From JAVZLQ01 sp049972525 (GTDB lineage: Archaea > Thermoproteota > Bathyarchaeia > Bathyarchaeales > Bathycorpusculaceae): a stretch of DNA of 64,000 nt. The position numbers and the translations under genes are program-made. The notes beneath the pieces were generated by a model that saw only the letters and a program-made list of their open reading frames with translations, searched no databases and was not told the DNA's origin. Of the stretch, positions 24,539 through 33,049 are shown piece by piece (position 1 is the stretch's first letter; every line of letters starts with the position of its first letter). Where the stretch lies: the NCBI GenBank assembly GCA_049972525.1, contig JBMFKI010000004.1, positions 1-64,000 of the forward strand, written 5' to 3'.

Positions 24539-26444
24539 AAGTCTCCATGACGGAAGGCGCAAACGCTTGCAAACCCATCCTTTTCTGAAGGAAGTTTGCA
24601 ATGCTCAGGCATTTTGCTTTTTCGCCGTGACAAACTATTACTCTCTCTGGTTCTGGCTTGAGGCTTGATATGTAATTGATTATTTGTTTTCTATCCGAGT
24701 GCCCTGAAAAGCCTTCAATAGATTCCACGCGCAGCCTTACTTTTATAACATCCATTTTACCTTCGCTGTTCAGAAGCGTAACTTCGTTTAAGCCCTTTTG
24801 GACGCGCCTTCCAAGAGTGCCTTCTATCTGATAACTGACGAAAATCACCGTGTTCGCTTCGCTTTCAGCCAACGCCTTAAAATACTCTATCACTGGCCCA
24901 CCTTCAAGCATTCCAGAAGTTGCCAAGATTATGCATGGTTCTCCGTCGATCACATCTTGTCTGACGTTGGGATGTTCAACAACCGTGAAGTAATCTGACT
25001 GGAACGGGTTAATGCCCTCATGTAAAATGCTGTTACGCACTTCTCTGCCTAAATATTCTGGATAAGCCGTGTGAATAGCCGTGGCTTCTGAAATCATCCC
25101 TTCAATGAATACTGGAGCTTCCTTCATTAACCCACGCTTCATGTAGCCGTCGATGATTAGCATTATTTCCTGAGCTCTGCCAACCGCGGGTACCGGAATC
25201 AAAACTTTGCCCCTACGCTCAAGGGTCTCATTTATAATCGTTGTTAGACGCTCTTCAGCTTCAACTCTCGACGGCATAATGTCCTCTGGACCGCCATAAG
25301 TGCTTTCGGTGATAACAGTTTCAACCCTTGGAAACTCTCTTGTTGCGGCTTCGAGAAGCATTGTTCTTGCAAACTTGTAATCGCCAGTATAGACTATGTT
25401 ATGTAACCCTTCGCCTATATGTAAGTGCACGAGAGAGGAGCCTAAAATGTGACCAGCATTATGAAGCGTTAATCGAATGTCTGGAGCTATGTCCGTAACT
25501 ACGCCGTAGCGCAGTGGAATCGTGTGTAAAACGCATTCTCTCACATCTTTCTGGTCGTATGGCGACATTATCCCCTGTTTGCTAGCTACATCCAGATAGT
25601 CAAGTTGAAGGAGCGTCATCAAATTGGATGTTGGAGCTGAACAGTATACTGGTCCATCATAACCATACTTGTAAAGGAAAGGAACAAGCCCGCAATGGTC
25701 AAGATGCGCGTGGCTTATCACAACAGCATCTAAAGAGTCAAGTTCAAACTCTGGATTGTCAAGCCTTGGAAAAGACTCAAAGGGCTTTGAAGAACCGGGG
25801 TTTATACCGCAATCAAGAAGCACGCTGCTCTCACGTGTTTGAACTAGAAAAGCTGACCTTCCAACTTCTTGGGCTCCTCCGAGAACAGTTATTCGGACGT
25901 CTCCGACCTCGTATATTTGTGGTCTAAAAATTCGCTCGCCTATTGTGCGCAGTATTCGTTCCCTCTCCTTGCTTTCTGAATGGAGGTAATGCCGCATGTG
26001 CGTAATAATCTTTGAACGCAACGGCGGACTCCTTAAGACATGTGGGCGCCACTTGGTCTGCCTAATTATTTCCTGTAATACGGCACCATTTTTCCCTATG
26101 ACAAGCCCTGGCTTTTTTGCTTCAATTATTATTTCACCTAGGCTTGGGTCAAAGTTTATGTCTGTTACCTCTGCTTCAGATGGAATTATCACCCTCGCTA
26201 TTTTTTCAGCATCACCTTCTGGAAGCCTCACCGAGGGGTCAGAGCGCACAACTATTCTTTTTCTTATCACGTTAACTATGTCTGCAATTAGACTGCTTTG
26301 CTCAACAAGCAACTCTGGTCTTTTGGTGTAGACGGCAAGCGTTGAACCTTCATACTCTATCCTGGTCACTTCAACCTCTTTTGGAACATGCTCCAGTATG
26401 TAGTGGCTTATTTCGATTTTATCCTTATCAGAGTTAGGTGTCAC
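24525..26444 (-). CDS. fttA: KH/beta-CASP ribonuclease FttA (aCPSF1)
   Basis: A 639-residue enzyme. It has N-terminal KH domains (about 1-150, with GxxG in PGLVIGKNGAVLQE), then a metallo-beta-lactamase core (VISHAHLDHCGLVPFLYKYG, HNAGHILGSS, YTGDYKF), a beta-CASP domain (TESTYGGPEDI) and the C-terminal FSGHSD and VCHGE motifs. FttA is the archaeal transcription-termination endoribonuclease, homologous to eukaryotic CPSF73. All catalytic His/Asp positions look intact. It lies 13 nt downstream of psmB. Confidence 0.95.
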   Translation of the reverse strand: MTPNSDKDKIEISHYILEHVPKEVEVTRIEYEGSTLAVYTKRPELLVEQSSLIADIVNVIRKRIVVRSDPSVRLPEGDAEKIARVIIPSEAEVTDINFDPSLGEIIIEAKKPGLVIGKNGAVLQEIIRQTKWRPHVLRSPPLRSKIITHMRHYLHSESKERERILRTIGERIFRPQIYEVGDVRITVLGGAQEVGRSAFLVQTRESSVLLDCGINPGSSKPFESFPRLDNPEFELDSLDAVVISHAHLDHCGLVPFLYKYGYDGPVYCSAPTSNLMTLLQLDYLDVASKQGIMSPYDQKDVRECVLHTIPLRYGVVTDIAPDIRLTLHNAGHILGSSLVHLHIGEGLHNIVYTGDYKFARTMLLEAATREFPRVETVITESTYGGPEDIMPSRVEAEERLTTIINETLERRGKVLIPVPAVGRAQEIMLIIDGYMKRGLMKEAPVFIEGMISEATAIHTAYPEYLGREVRNSILHEGINPFQSDYFTVVEHPNVRQDVIDGEPCIILATSGMLEGGPVIEYFKALAESEANTVIFVSYQIEGTLGRRVQKGLNEVTLLNSEGKMDVIKVRLRVESIEGFSGHSDRKQIINYISSLKPEPERVIVCHGEKAKCLSIANFLQKRMGLQAFAPSVMETFRLL

Positions 26445-26457
26445 TTCTTAAACATCC

Positions 26458-27096
26458 TCAACTAGACAGTAACCTTTTCTTCTCCTTATCGTTCAGTTCA
26501 CGGTAGCCTTTTCCGTCTATAACTGCAACGTTAAAGCTGTCACCGCTTGCAGCGTCCCGCTTCATAGCAGAGTTTACAGCCTTAACAACCATTGGCAGAA
26601 ACTCCTCTACGGTAACATCCTCGCGGTATCTGTCCTCTAAAATTCCATAAGCTATAGGCGAACCAGAACCAGTGGCAACACACTTTTCTTCAGTTAGGCT
26701 TCCAAATGGATCAAGAGAGTAGACATGCGGACCGTTCTCGTCAACCCCGCCTATAAGAATCTGAGTTAGAAGAGGTGCATATCTAGCTGAAAACAGTATG
26801 TTTGCAATCAGTCTTGCTCCAGAACTCACTGGTAGAGGTCTTCCCATGTTCAACTTGTATATTTGCGCGTTTGCCGTTAGTATGTCAACAGTCCTTTGGG
26901 CATCCGCAAGCGAACCAGCAATAGTCATCGCCAGATGGTCATCTATCCTGTATATTTTTTTGCCGTGCTTGTGGGCTACGTAAAAGCCCATAGTTACTCG
27001 CGTGTCTGAGGCCAGTATTACACCGTCTTTGCATACGACGCCTATGGTGGTTGTTCCCTTAAGCGTCAACTTATCAACTGCGTCCTTACTTATCAT
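26458..27096 (-). CDS. psmB: Proteasome subunit beta
   Basis: A 212-residue 20S proteasome beta subunit with a 14-residue propeptide ending LTLKG before the catalytic Thr of TTTIGVV. The Asp of LASDTRVTMG and the Lys of HGKKIYRID (Lys33 equivalent) are present, as are the conserved GSGSPIAYGILEDRY and SGDSFNVAVID stretches. It forms the proteolytic inner rings of the archaeal proteasome. No other proteasome genes are in this window. Confidence 0.95.
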   Translation of the reverse strand: MISKDAVDKLTLKGTTTIGVVCKDGVILASDTRVTMGFYVAHKHGKKIYRIDDHLAMTIAGSLADAQRTVDILTANAQIYKLNMGRPLPVSSGARLIANILFSARYAPLLTQILIGGVDENGPHVYSLDPFGSLTEEKCVATGSGSPIAYGILEDRYREDVTVEEFLPMVVKAVNSAMKRDAASGDSFNVAVIDGKGYRELNDKEKKRLLSS

Positions 27097-27207
27097 CCCA
27101 TTTTTCTCCCAAAACCTAAATAACTGCAGAATACTTCGCTAGGAAACAGCATCATTAAATCACACCGTGACATTTATTAACATTACGGTTAAGTGGAGAG
27201 AAATCAA

Positions 27208-27223
27208 TAGCATTTAAATGCTA
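27208..27223. promoter_or_regulatory. 16-bp perfect palindrome in the psmB/egsA gap
   Basis: TAGCATTTAAATGCTA is a perfect inverted repeat in the divergent intergenic region, about 60 nt before the egsA start at 27283 and 112 nt before psmB. Its centre ATTTAAAT is also TATA-like. It could be an operator, a promoter core read in both directions, or chance in an AT-rich gap. Confidence 0.4.
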
Positions 27224-27282
27224 AAACACTCATTAAAATAAGGTTCGTATAGGCTGGTAAATGAAAGCAACTAGAGTTTAGA

Positions 27283-28350
27283 GTGGTTGATTTGCCTCTA
27301 AATCATCATCACATGCAGCTTCCAAGAGAGGTAATCGTTGGAGATGGCACCTTACAACGTGTTTCAGAAATCTCGCTGAAACTCGGTTTCACGAGATCCG
27401 CACTAATAGTTGCAGGCTCAAAAACCTACGAGATAGCTGGAAAAAACGTGAAGGAACTCCTCGAGAAGGAAGGCTTGAAAGTTGACACGGTGCTTGTTAA
27501 ATCCGCGACTGTTAATGATGTTGAGGCTGTAGAGGAGAAAATCAAGTTTTTTAAACCGCAAGCTGTTTTCGGCGTAGGCGGCGGAACAAAGATTGATGTT
27601 GCAAAGTTAAGTTCAGCCCGTCAACAAGTTCCATTTATAAGCATCCCGACGACAGCATCCCATGATGGAATAGCAAGTCCACTTTCCTCCATCAAAGGGT
27701 TTGAAAAGCCATACTCCGTTATGGCTCAAGCGCCAGTAGCAATCATAGCGGACACGAACATAATAATTCAGTCGCCTTGGCGTTCAATAATAAGCGGATG
27801 TGGAGACGTAATTGCAAAATTCACAGCTGTAAGAGACTGGAAACTTGCACATAAAGAGAAAAATGAGTATTATGGAGGTTACGCTGCAAGCCTAGCTCTG
27901 ATGAGCGCGAAACTCCTCATTGAAAACGCTCATGCAATTAAACCAGACAGCGAAGAAGGTTTACGCATTCTCATCGAAGCTCTGATAAGCTGTGGGGTTG
28001 CAATGAGCATTGCTGGAAGCAGCCGACCGTGCAGCGGTTCAGAACACCTCTTCAGCCACGCATTAGACATCATAGCATCTTCTTCGCACGGGTTGCATGG
28101 CGAACAATGTGGTGTCGGAACAATAATTATGGCTTATCTACATAAGGCAAACTGGAAACGCATAAGGGAAACCCTAAAAAAGATTGGAGCGCCAACAAAC
28201 GCGAAAGAGTTGAACGTGAAGGAAGAAGATATCTTAAAGGCTTTAGAGCTTGCCGCAAACCTAAGACCGGAAAGATATACAATTCTTAACAAGCTTAACT
28301 TAAATCGCGAAGACTATGAGAGAGTTGCGCAAACAACAGGGGTTATATAA
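27283..28350 (+). CDS. egsA: sn-Glycerol-1-phosphate dehydrogenase
   Basis: A 355-residue iron/zinc-type dehydrogenase that reduces dihydroxyacetone phosphate to sn-glycerol-1-phosphate, the enzyme that fixes the archaeal stereochemistry of membrane lipids. Visible motifs are the NAD-binding AVFGVGGGTKIDVAKL, the substrate region TTASHDGIASPLSS, and the metal-binding Asp/His residues in IISGCGDVIAKF, SEHLFSHALD and SHGLHGEQCGVG. The GTG start at 27283 gives the normal N-terminus. Length and motifs fit the archaeal family well. Confidence 0.95.
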   Translation: MVDLPLNHHHMQLPREVIVGDGTLQRVSEISLKLGFTRSALIVAGSKTYEIAGKNVKELLEKEGLKVDTVLVKSATVNDVEAVEEKIKFFKPQAVFGVGGGTKIDVAKLSSARQQVPFISIPTTASHDGIASPLSSIKGFEKPYSVMAQAPVAIIADTNIIIQSPWRSIISGCGDVIAKFTAVRDWKLAHKEKNEYYGGYAASLALMSAKLLIENAHAIKPDSEEGLRILIEALISCGVAMSIAGSSRPCSGSEHLFSHALDIIASSSHGLHGEQCGVGTIIMAYLHKANWKRIRETLKKIGAPTNAKELNVKEEDILKALELAANLRPERYTILNKLNLNREDYERVAQTTGVI

Positions 28351-28370
28351 AGACTAGGCGCGGGCGAGAG

Positions 28371-29078
28371 CTAAGTTTTTGTTTCCTTTTTAGGTTCAGC
28401 CTTAAAGGTTTCAGTGAACTTTACAGTTGCTATCTCCGGAAAGAACTTTTGTATATCCACGGCTATTCCCCGTTTTGCCACCTGAATCCCTTCTAGGTAG
28501 AAGGCTTCTTCTGGCATTTCTATGCTAACAGCCTTTGCCTTAACCGTAAACTTGAACTTGCTTCCTTCCACTGTTGGAACTCTGCGGTGAATGAGCGCCT
28601 CAACTTTCTCCTCCACGGTTTCAAGCTTCTTCTTAACGGTAACCTCGTAAACAAGCGTTTTTCCAGCTAGTGGAGGATTAAAGTCTAATAGGACCCTTCC
28701 AGCTCCTATGGCACGCACTGTCGCCAGCTTTCCATCGTATTCCACGCGCATTCCTAGGCTTGGGGTTATTCCCTTATCTGTCAAATGCCTCAATGGAACG
28801 CGCCTAACTTTTTCTGGATCTCTAGATCCGAACGCTTTATCTGGCGGTATCTCAATAACAGATTGCTTACCAACTTCCATATTTGTTAGGCTTTCATCCA
28901 ACGCTTTTAGAACCCAACCTTCTCCTACGACAACAAGTTTAGGTTCGTAGATTTCTCCTTCCTTGTACAATCGCTCCTTTTTGGCTATATCCTCCATTGT
29001 TGTGTCGAAAACTTCTCCTGTTTCCTTCACTTTTGCAACATAGTCGATAAGTATGAAGTCGCCTTTTTGTAAAGACAT
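28371..29078 (-). CDS. FKBP-type peptidyl-prolyl isomerase (SlyD-like)
   Basis: A 235-residue protein with a split FKBP domain. It opens GDFILIDYVAKVKETGEVFD; the flap insertion (about 85-135, VPLRHLTDKGITPSLGMRVE) is the insert-in-flap chaperone domain; and the FKBP fold closes with LLDFNPPLAGKTLVYEVTV. An extra C-terminal domain of about 80 residues (from KKLETVEEKVEAL) is common in archaeal long FKBPs. It catalyses prolyl isomerisation and chaperones folding in the cytoplasm. Confidence 0.9.
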   Translation of the reverse strand: MSLQKGDFILIDYVAKVKETGEVFDTTMEDIAKKERLYKEGEIYEPKLVVVGEGWVLKALDESLTNMEVGKQSVIEIPPDKAFGSRDPEKVRRVPLRHLTDKGITPSLGMRVEYDGKLATVRAIGAGRVLLDFNPPLAGKTLVYEVTVKKKLETVEEKVEALIHRRVPTVEGSKFKFTVKAKAVSIEMPEEAFYLEGIQVAKRGIAVDIQKFFPEIATVKFTETFKAEPKKETKT

Positions 29079-29184
29079 GTACTTTCATCCTTTATGGCAT
29101 TGCATGTAGCTTTAAACTCTAATAAAAACTTTCTTCATACTTCTACTAAAATTTATTAGCGTGTTACGTTCATCATAAACTGCA

Positions 29185-29973
29185 ATGATAACCCTAGACG
29201 ACTTGTTTGCAGAGAACCCCTACCTAATAACGATATTATGGATCACCGTTGTAGCCGCTGCCGCGCTAATCATTGAAAGAGTTTTCACAAGATGGCTAAG
29301 ACAAGTTATAAAGAAGAAAGAAATCCCACCAGCAGCTGGAAATGGGATCTTGCTAACTGAAAGAATCATAATTCTAATAGGCGTTACAATAGCGCTTTTG
29401 CATGTGGGAGGATTACCATCAGAAACGATCATAAGCCTTTCCGCCGTCGGAGGCGCTGCGGTTGGGTTTGCATCCACAAGAACTATTGGAAACCTAATAG
29501 CTGGACTTTTCATCTTTGTGACGCGCCCCTTCCGCGTTGGAGATTATGTTCGCATAGATAGCATCGAAGGAATCGTACAGGAAATAACGTTGAACTACGC
29601 GAAGATTTTAACGATTTCAGGTAACATTGTTTCGATAAGCACCCAAAACATCTTAGATAAGGACATAACTAACTACCGTTTTACTAAAGAGGAATCGCGC
29701 ATGTTCCGCTACGGATTTGAGATAGCCTTTGACCACACCTTATCCGTGGATGAACTTGAAAAGATGCTGGACGCTGTTCTTGAAAGGTATGCTGGAAAAA
29801 TGCCAAAAAAACCAGACTACCAACCAACAGGGATAACCGCATTCGCGAGAAGCTACAAAATTTACATTTACACCGAAAATGCAGAGGACATCTTCATATT
29901 TTACCCAAAGATCATGCGGGAGATAATCCAAGCATGGGACGAAGCGAAAGCGAAGCTACCTAAGCAAGCGTAG
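29185..29973 (+). CDS. MscS-family mechanosensitive channel
   Basis: A 262-residue small-conductance mechanosensitive channel. Membrane helices lie at about 15-35, 62-80 and 85-115; the pore helix has the Gly/Ala-rich SAVGGAAVGFASTRTIGNLI typical of MscS TM3, and the beta domain starts RPFRVGDYVRIDSIEGIVQE. It would release osmolytes under osmotic downshock. It is shorter than E. coli MscS at the C-terminus only slightly. It stands alone between the FKBP and MFS genes. Confidence 0.9.
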   Translation: MITLDDLFAENPYLITILWITVVAAAALIIERVFTRWLRQVIKKKEIPPAAGNGILLTERIIILIGVTIALLHVGGLPSETIISLSAVGGAAVGFASTRTIGNLIAGLFIFVTRPFRVGDYVRIDSIEGIVQEITLNYAKILTISGNIVSISTQNILDKDITNYRFTKEESRMFRYGFEIAFDHTLSVDELEKMLDAVLERYAGKMPKKPDYQPTGITAFARSYKIYIYTENAEDIFIFYPKIMREIIQAWDEAKAKLPKQA

Positions 29974-30035
29974 CATTAGGTTTTTAAGTTTATATAACTG
30001 GAGAAATCCGTTAAATCAGAATAGAAGGCTAAACG

Positions 30036-31238
30036 TTGGCTGAAGAGAAATCAAATGCAAACGCCCGCAAGGCTGCATACTTCGGCATTTTATCCCTGGG
30101 CACAATAAGCTTGATGGGAGACATAATCTATGAAGGCTCAAAAGGCATAGTTCCAAGTTACCTTGCATATTTGGGTGCATCAATAGCCATAATAAGCTTC
30201 ATTGGTGGAGTAGGCGAATTTTTAGGCTATACGATGAGGCTTGTGGGTGGATATTTAGCTGATACAACTCGCAACTACTGGATTTTCGTGTTCTTGGGCT
30301 ACAGTCTAATAGTTTCAATTCCACTTATAGGGCCTTTAGGTACGTTTGGCTTGGGGATGATAATAGCTCTAGTTCTGCTTGAAAGATTTGGAAAAGCCAT
30401 AAGATCGCCTTCACGAGACACCCTACTATCAATACTAAGTAAGAATATTGGCGCTGGAAAAGCCTTCGGTTTACATGAACTTTTAGACCAGATAGGTGCA
30501 GTGCTTGGTCCAGTCATCGTATTTGTCCTAATGTTCGTGAGCACTAACAATTACGGTTACACTTTCACTTTTCTATTTGTGCCGTTTGCTGTGCTCCTGA
30601 TGGTTTTGACTTACACATACAGGAAACTAAGCCGGAAAGTGATTGTTGCAGAATCGCAGGCAGCTGGTGGAAAAGCGAAACTTACAAAAGAATTTTACAT
30701 TTACGCTTTTGCTGTTTTCTTCAACACCATGGGGCTTATTCCATACACGCTCATACTAGGCAAGGCCTCAGATATTCTCCCGCTGGAAGAGCAGTGGATT
30801 ATACCGCTAATGTATACGCTTATTCAAGGGGTGGACGCGCCAGCCGCTTTGATTTCTGGATATGCCTATGACAAGTTTGGAATAAGGATTCTTGTTTCGC
30901 CCTTTCTCATTTCAATAGTTCCATCCGTGCTGGCAGTTGCAAACAGCGAGATGTTAACGTTATGGGTTGCCGCTATCTTCTTTGGTTTGGTGCTTGGGAT
31001 GCATGAGTCGGTTTACCGCGCTGCAGTATCAGAGTTCACACCGATTACTTCAAGAGGCATGGCTTATGGAATTTTCAACACCATGTACGGCGTAGGTTTC
31101 CTTGTAAGTGGCGGATTATACGGCTTATTTATGGCGCTAAGCGTACCATTCATATTCATGACATGTTATGCTGTGGTAATTCAGTTGACAGCGATATATT
31201 TGCTGCTTAAGGCTTGGAGGCTTAAGCATCAAAATTGA
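30036..31238 (+). CDS. MFS transporter
   Basis: A 400-residue membrane protein with about twelve helices in two halves. The N-half contains SLGTISLMGDIIYEGSKGIV and the loop GYLADTTRNYW (MFS motif A variant); the central loop is basic (YRKLSRKVIV); the C-half repeats the fold (LISGYAYDKFGIRILVSP). I cannot name the substrate. The start is TTG 30036. Its last codons overlap the remnant 3' end of the broken kptA gene on the other strand. Confidence 0.8.
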   Translation: MAEEKSNANARKAAYFGILSLGTISLMGDIIYEGSKGIVPSYLAYLGASIAIISFIGGVGEFLGYTMRLVGGYLADTTRNYWIFVFLGYSLIVSIPLIGPLGTFGLGMIIALVLLERFGKAIRSPSRDTLLSILSKNIGAGKAFGLHELLDQIGAVLGPVIVFVLMFVSTNNYGYTFTFLFVPFAVLLMVLTYTYRKLSRKVIVAESQAAGGKAKLTKEFYIYAFAVFFNTMGLIPYTLILGKASDILPLEEQWIIPLMYTLIQGVDAPAALISGYAYDKFGIRILVSPFLISIVPSVLAVANSEMLTLWVAAIFFGLVLGMHESVYRAAVSEFTPITSRGMAYGIFNTMYGVGFLVSGGLYGLFMALSVPFIFMTCYAVVIQLTAIYLLLKAWRLKHQN

Positions 31239-31747
31239 CTTGCTTGATGTATTTTGGCGGAATGCTTTTGCATAAATAGACTTTATCAGTTGCTCTAAAG
31301 AATCTTAAACCATCTTTTCTGGCGGTTTCAGCGTCTATCCTAAGATCGCTGGTCTGCTTGTTCTTCGCATCCCCATCTTCGCTTCATCGGTTTTAGTCCC
31401 TCCTTCAAAATCTTCGAGGCTACGTTGGGCGTTGATCTGTGATAGAGCACTTTTACGGTTTTATCCTCTTCAAGCTTAATCTCCACTAGAATGGTGTGCC
31501 CGTATAAGGCTCTAATTTTGTTTCCGACAACCTCAAAGCGTTTTTTACCACTTTTCTCAGCAATCACCAAAACAAAATTTTTGTCCACGCCGAAACGCCG
31601 ATTAAGTTTTTCTATAAGCTTGTCTAAATAAACAAAACCATATTCATCCATAACCAAGTCTCCAGGGTTATGTCTCAAAAGATAACTCATGTGCCTGCTC
31701 ACCTTAACTCGCAAGTTATTCTCGATAAGCTTTCCCCACCATCGCAT
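31222..31747 (-). pseudogene. kptA: KptA/Tpt1 RNA 2'-phosphotransferase, disrupted
   Basis: From ATG 31747 the frame encodes a good Tpt1 N-terminal domain (RHMSYLLRHNPGDLVMDEYG, KKRFEV, IRALYGHTI) and half of the second domain (LYHRSTPNVASKILKEGLKP), then stops at 31340 after 135 codons. The missing end continues in another frame: LRIDAETARKDGLRFFRATD, then KVYLCKSIPPKYI, to a stop at 31222. A short stretch in the third frame (MGMRRTSRPAIL) looks like the segment before it. The HLS motif segment of the family is absent. I infer one deletion plus a one-base frameshift, so the NAD+-dependent enzyme is probably dead. Confidence 0.8.
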
Positions 31748-31778
31748 TCGTTTAACGCTTCGGCCAGTCGATTATAAA

Positions 31779-32456
31779 TCAGATTTTATTGAACTTTACG
31801 CGTGAATCACTGTGTGCGTACTTCATCCACTCATCTAATATTGGCTGAAAACCCAACTTGACATATGACTCGTAAACTTCTTCAAGCTTCTGTAGACACC
31901 GCTTCAAAAGGTCTTCAAGTATTATTTTCTTTTTAAGCTTCTCTTTAAGTGAAGTTACGATGGGTTTTAGCTCTTCTGGAAACTCTTTTGAAACCGCGGA
32001 GTTTGCATTTATACCTATGCCAACTACCGTGTAGTTCACATTTTCGCCTACGCTGTTAACTTCAGTAAGTATTCCACAGACCTTTTTTCCATCGAGCAGT
32101 ACATCGTTAGGCCACTTGGTTTCGACGCTTAAACAGTAATTTTCATGTAAAGTTTTGGCAATCGCCAAGCCAGCGGCTATTAGGATTCCAACCACCTCGT
32201 TAACTTTCATTTTCGGCCTTAAAATAAGAGAAAAATACAGTCCACCCTTTGGCGAAAACCATTTTTGCCCACGTCTTCCACGCCCAGCAGTCTGCTCCTC
32301 AGCTATTACAATAGTGCCTTCAGCGGCGCCATAACGCGCCAACTTCTTAGCAAAATTGTTTGTGGAATCCACTTTATGCAGCAGAATTATCGTTTTTCCA
32401 AACTTTTTTGTTTGTAAGCCTTCTTGGATTTTGTCAGCGTTCATAAGCAAATACAA
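31779..32456 (-). CDS. birA: Biotin-protein ligase (catalytic domain only)
   Basis: A 225-residue biotin ligase catalytic domain. It has HKVDSTNNFAKKLA, the biotinyl-AMP loop EEQTAGRGRRGQKWFSPKGG, ETKWPNDVLLDGKKVCGIL and VVGIGINAN. It attaches biotin to carboxyl-carrier proteins. The chain ends at SDSRVKFNKI, where relatives continue with a roughly 45-residue SH3-like domain; I see no such domain in the following sequence in any frame. It has no N-terminal HTH, as usual for archaeal enzymes. TTG 32456 or ATG 32444 is the start. It follows the epimerase gene, and biotin carboxylases in the methylmalonyl route would be its targets. Confidence 0.85.
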   Translation of the reverse strand: MYLLMNADKIQEGLQTKKFGKTIILLHKVDSTNNFAKKLARYGAAEGTIVIAEEQTAGRGRRGQKWFSPKGGLYFSLILRPKMKVNEVVGILIAAGLAIAKTLHENYCLSVETKWPNDVLLDGKKVCGILTEVNSVGENVNYTVVGIGINANSAVSKEFPEELKPIVTSLKEKLKKKIILEDLLKRCLQKLEEVYESYVKLGFQPILDEWMKYAHSDSRVKFNKI

Positions 32457-32458
32457 GC

Positions 32459-32863
32459 CTAGGGCTTTTCCACAAGCTCTAATAAAACGCCATGCGTACT
32501 TTTTGGGTGGATAAAAGCGATTTTTGCCCCTTCGGCGCCCATCTTCGGCTTTTCATCAACTAAGATTATGCCTTTACGTTTGAACTTTTCCAAGGTGACG
32601 CTTATATCGTCAACTTTAACAGCAATGTGATGTATGCCTTCTCCTCGGTTTCCAAGAAACTTTGCAACAGGGCTGTCGCTGCCAATTGGTTCAAGAAGCT
32701 CGATTTGTGTTTCATCGCCAGACGACAGAAACGCAACTTTAACTTTTCTTTCAGTTAAAACGTGTATGCCTTCAAGCTTAAAGCCTAAAATTTCGCTGTA
32801 AACTTTTATGGTTTCTTCTAAATTTTTCACTGCAACGCCGACATGATCAACACCAATGAACAT
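32459..32863 (-). CDS. mce: Methylmalonyl-CoA epimerase
   Basis: A 134-residue VOC-fold enzyme that interconverts (R)- and (S)-methylmalonyl-CoA. The motifs are GVDHVGVAVKNLEE (metal His), GEGIHHIAVKVDD (second His and substrate region) and HGVLLELVEKP (Glu ligand). The length is exactly that of the family. Together with the fumarate reductase-like genes next door it points to a succinate/propionyl-CoA interconversion route; the mutase is not in this window. Confidence 0.9.
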   Translation of the reverse strand: MFIGVDHVGVAVKNLEETIKVYSEILGFKLEGIHVLTERKVKVAFLSSGDETQIELLEPIGSDSPVAKFLGNRGEGIHHIAVKVDDISVTLEKFKRKGIILVDEKPKMGAEGAKIAFIHPKSTHGVLLELVEKP

Positions 32864-33049
32864 TTTTCTTTTTAGCTCCTATTCATTTTAGACGTTAAAA
32901 GCCATATCAAACACTGCAATAAAAGCTTGCTGTAATGTACTGCAACTTGCATTTTAAATTTGTAAACGTTTCAATATTGGGAAAAATGGAAAAACTATAA
33001 AGGTTAGGTCGTAAAATCTAAGTTTCTTAAAACGTGGAGAACTTCAAAG

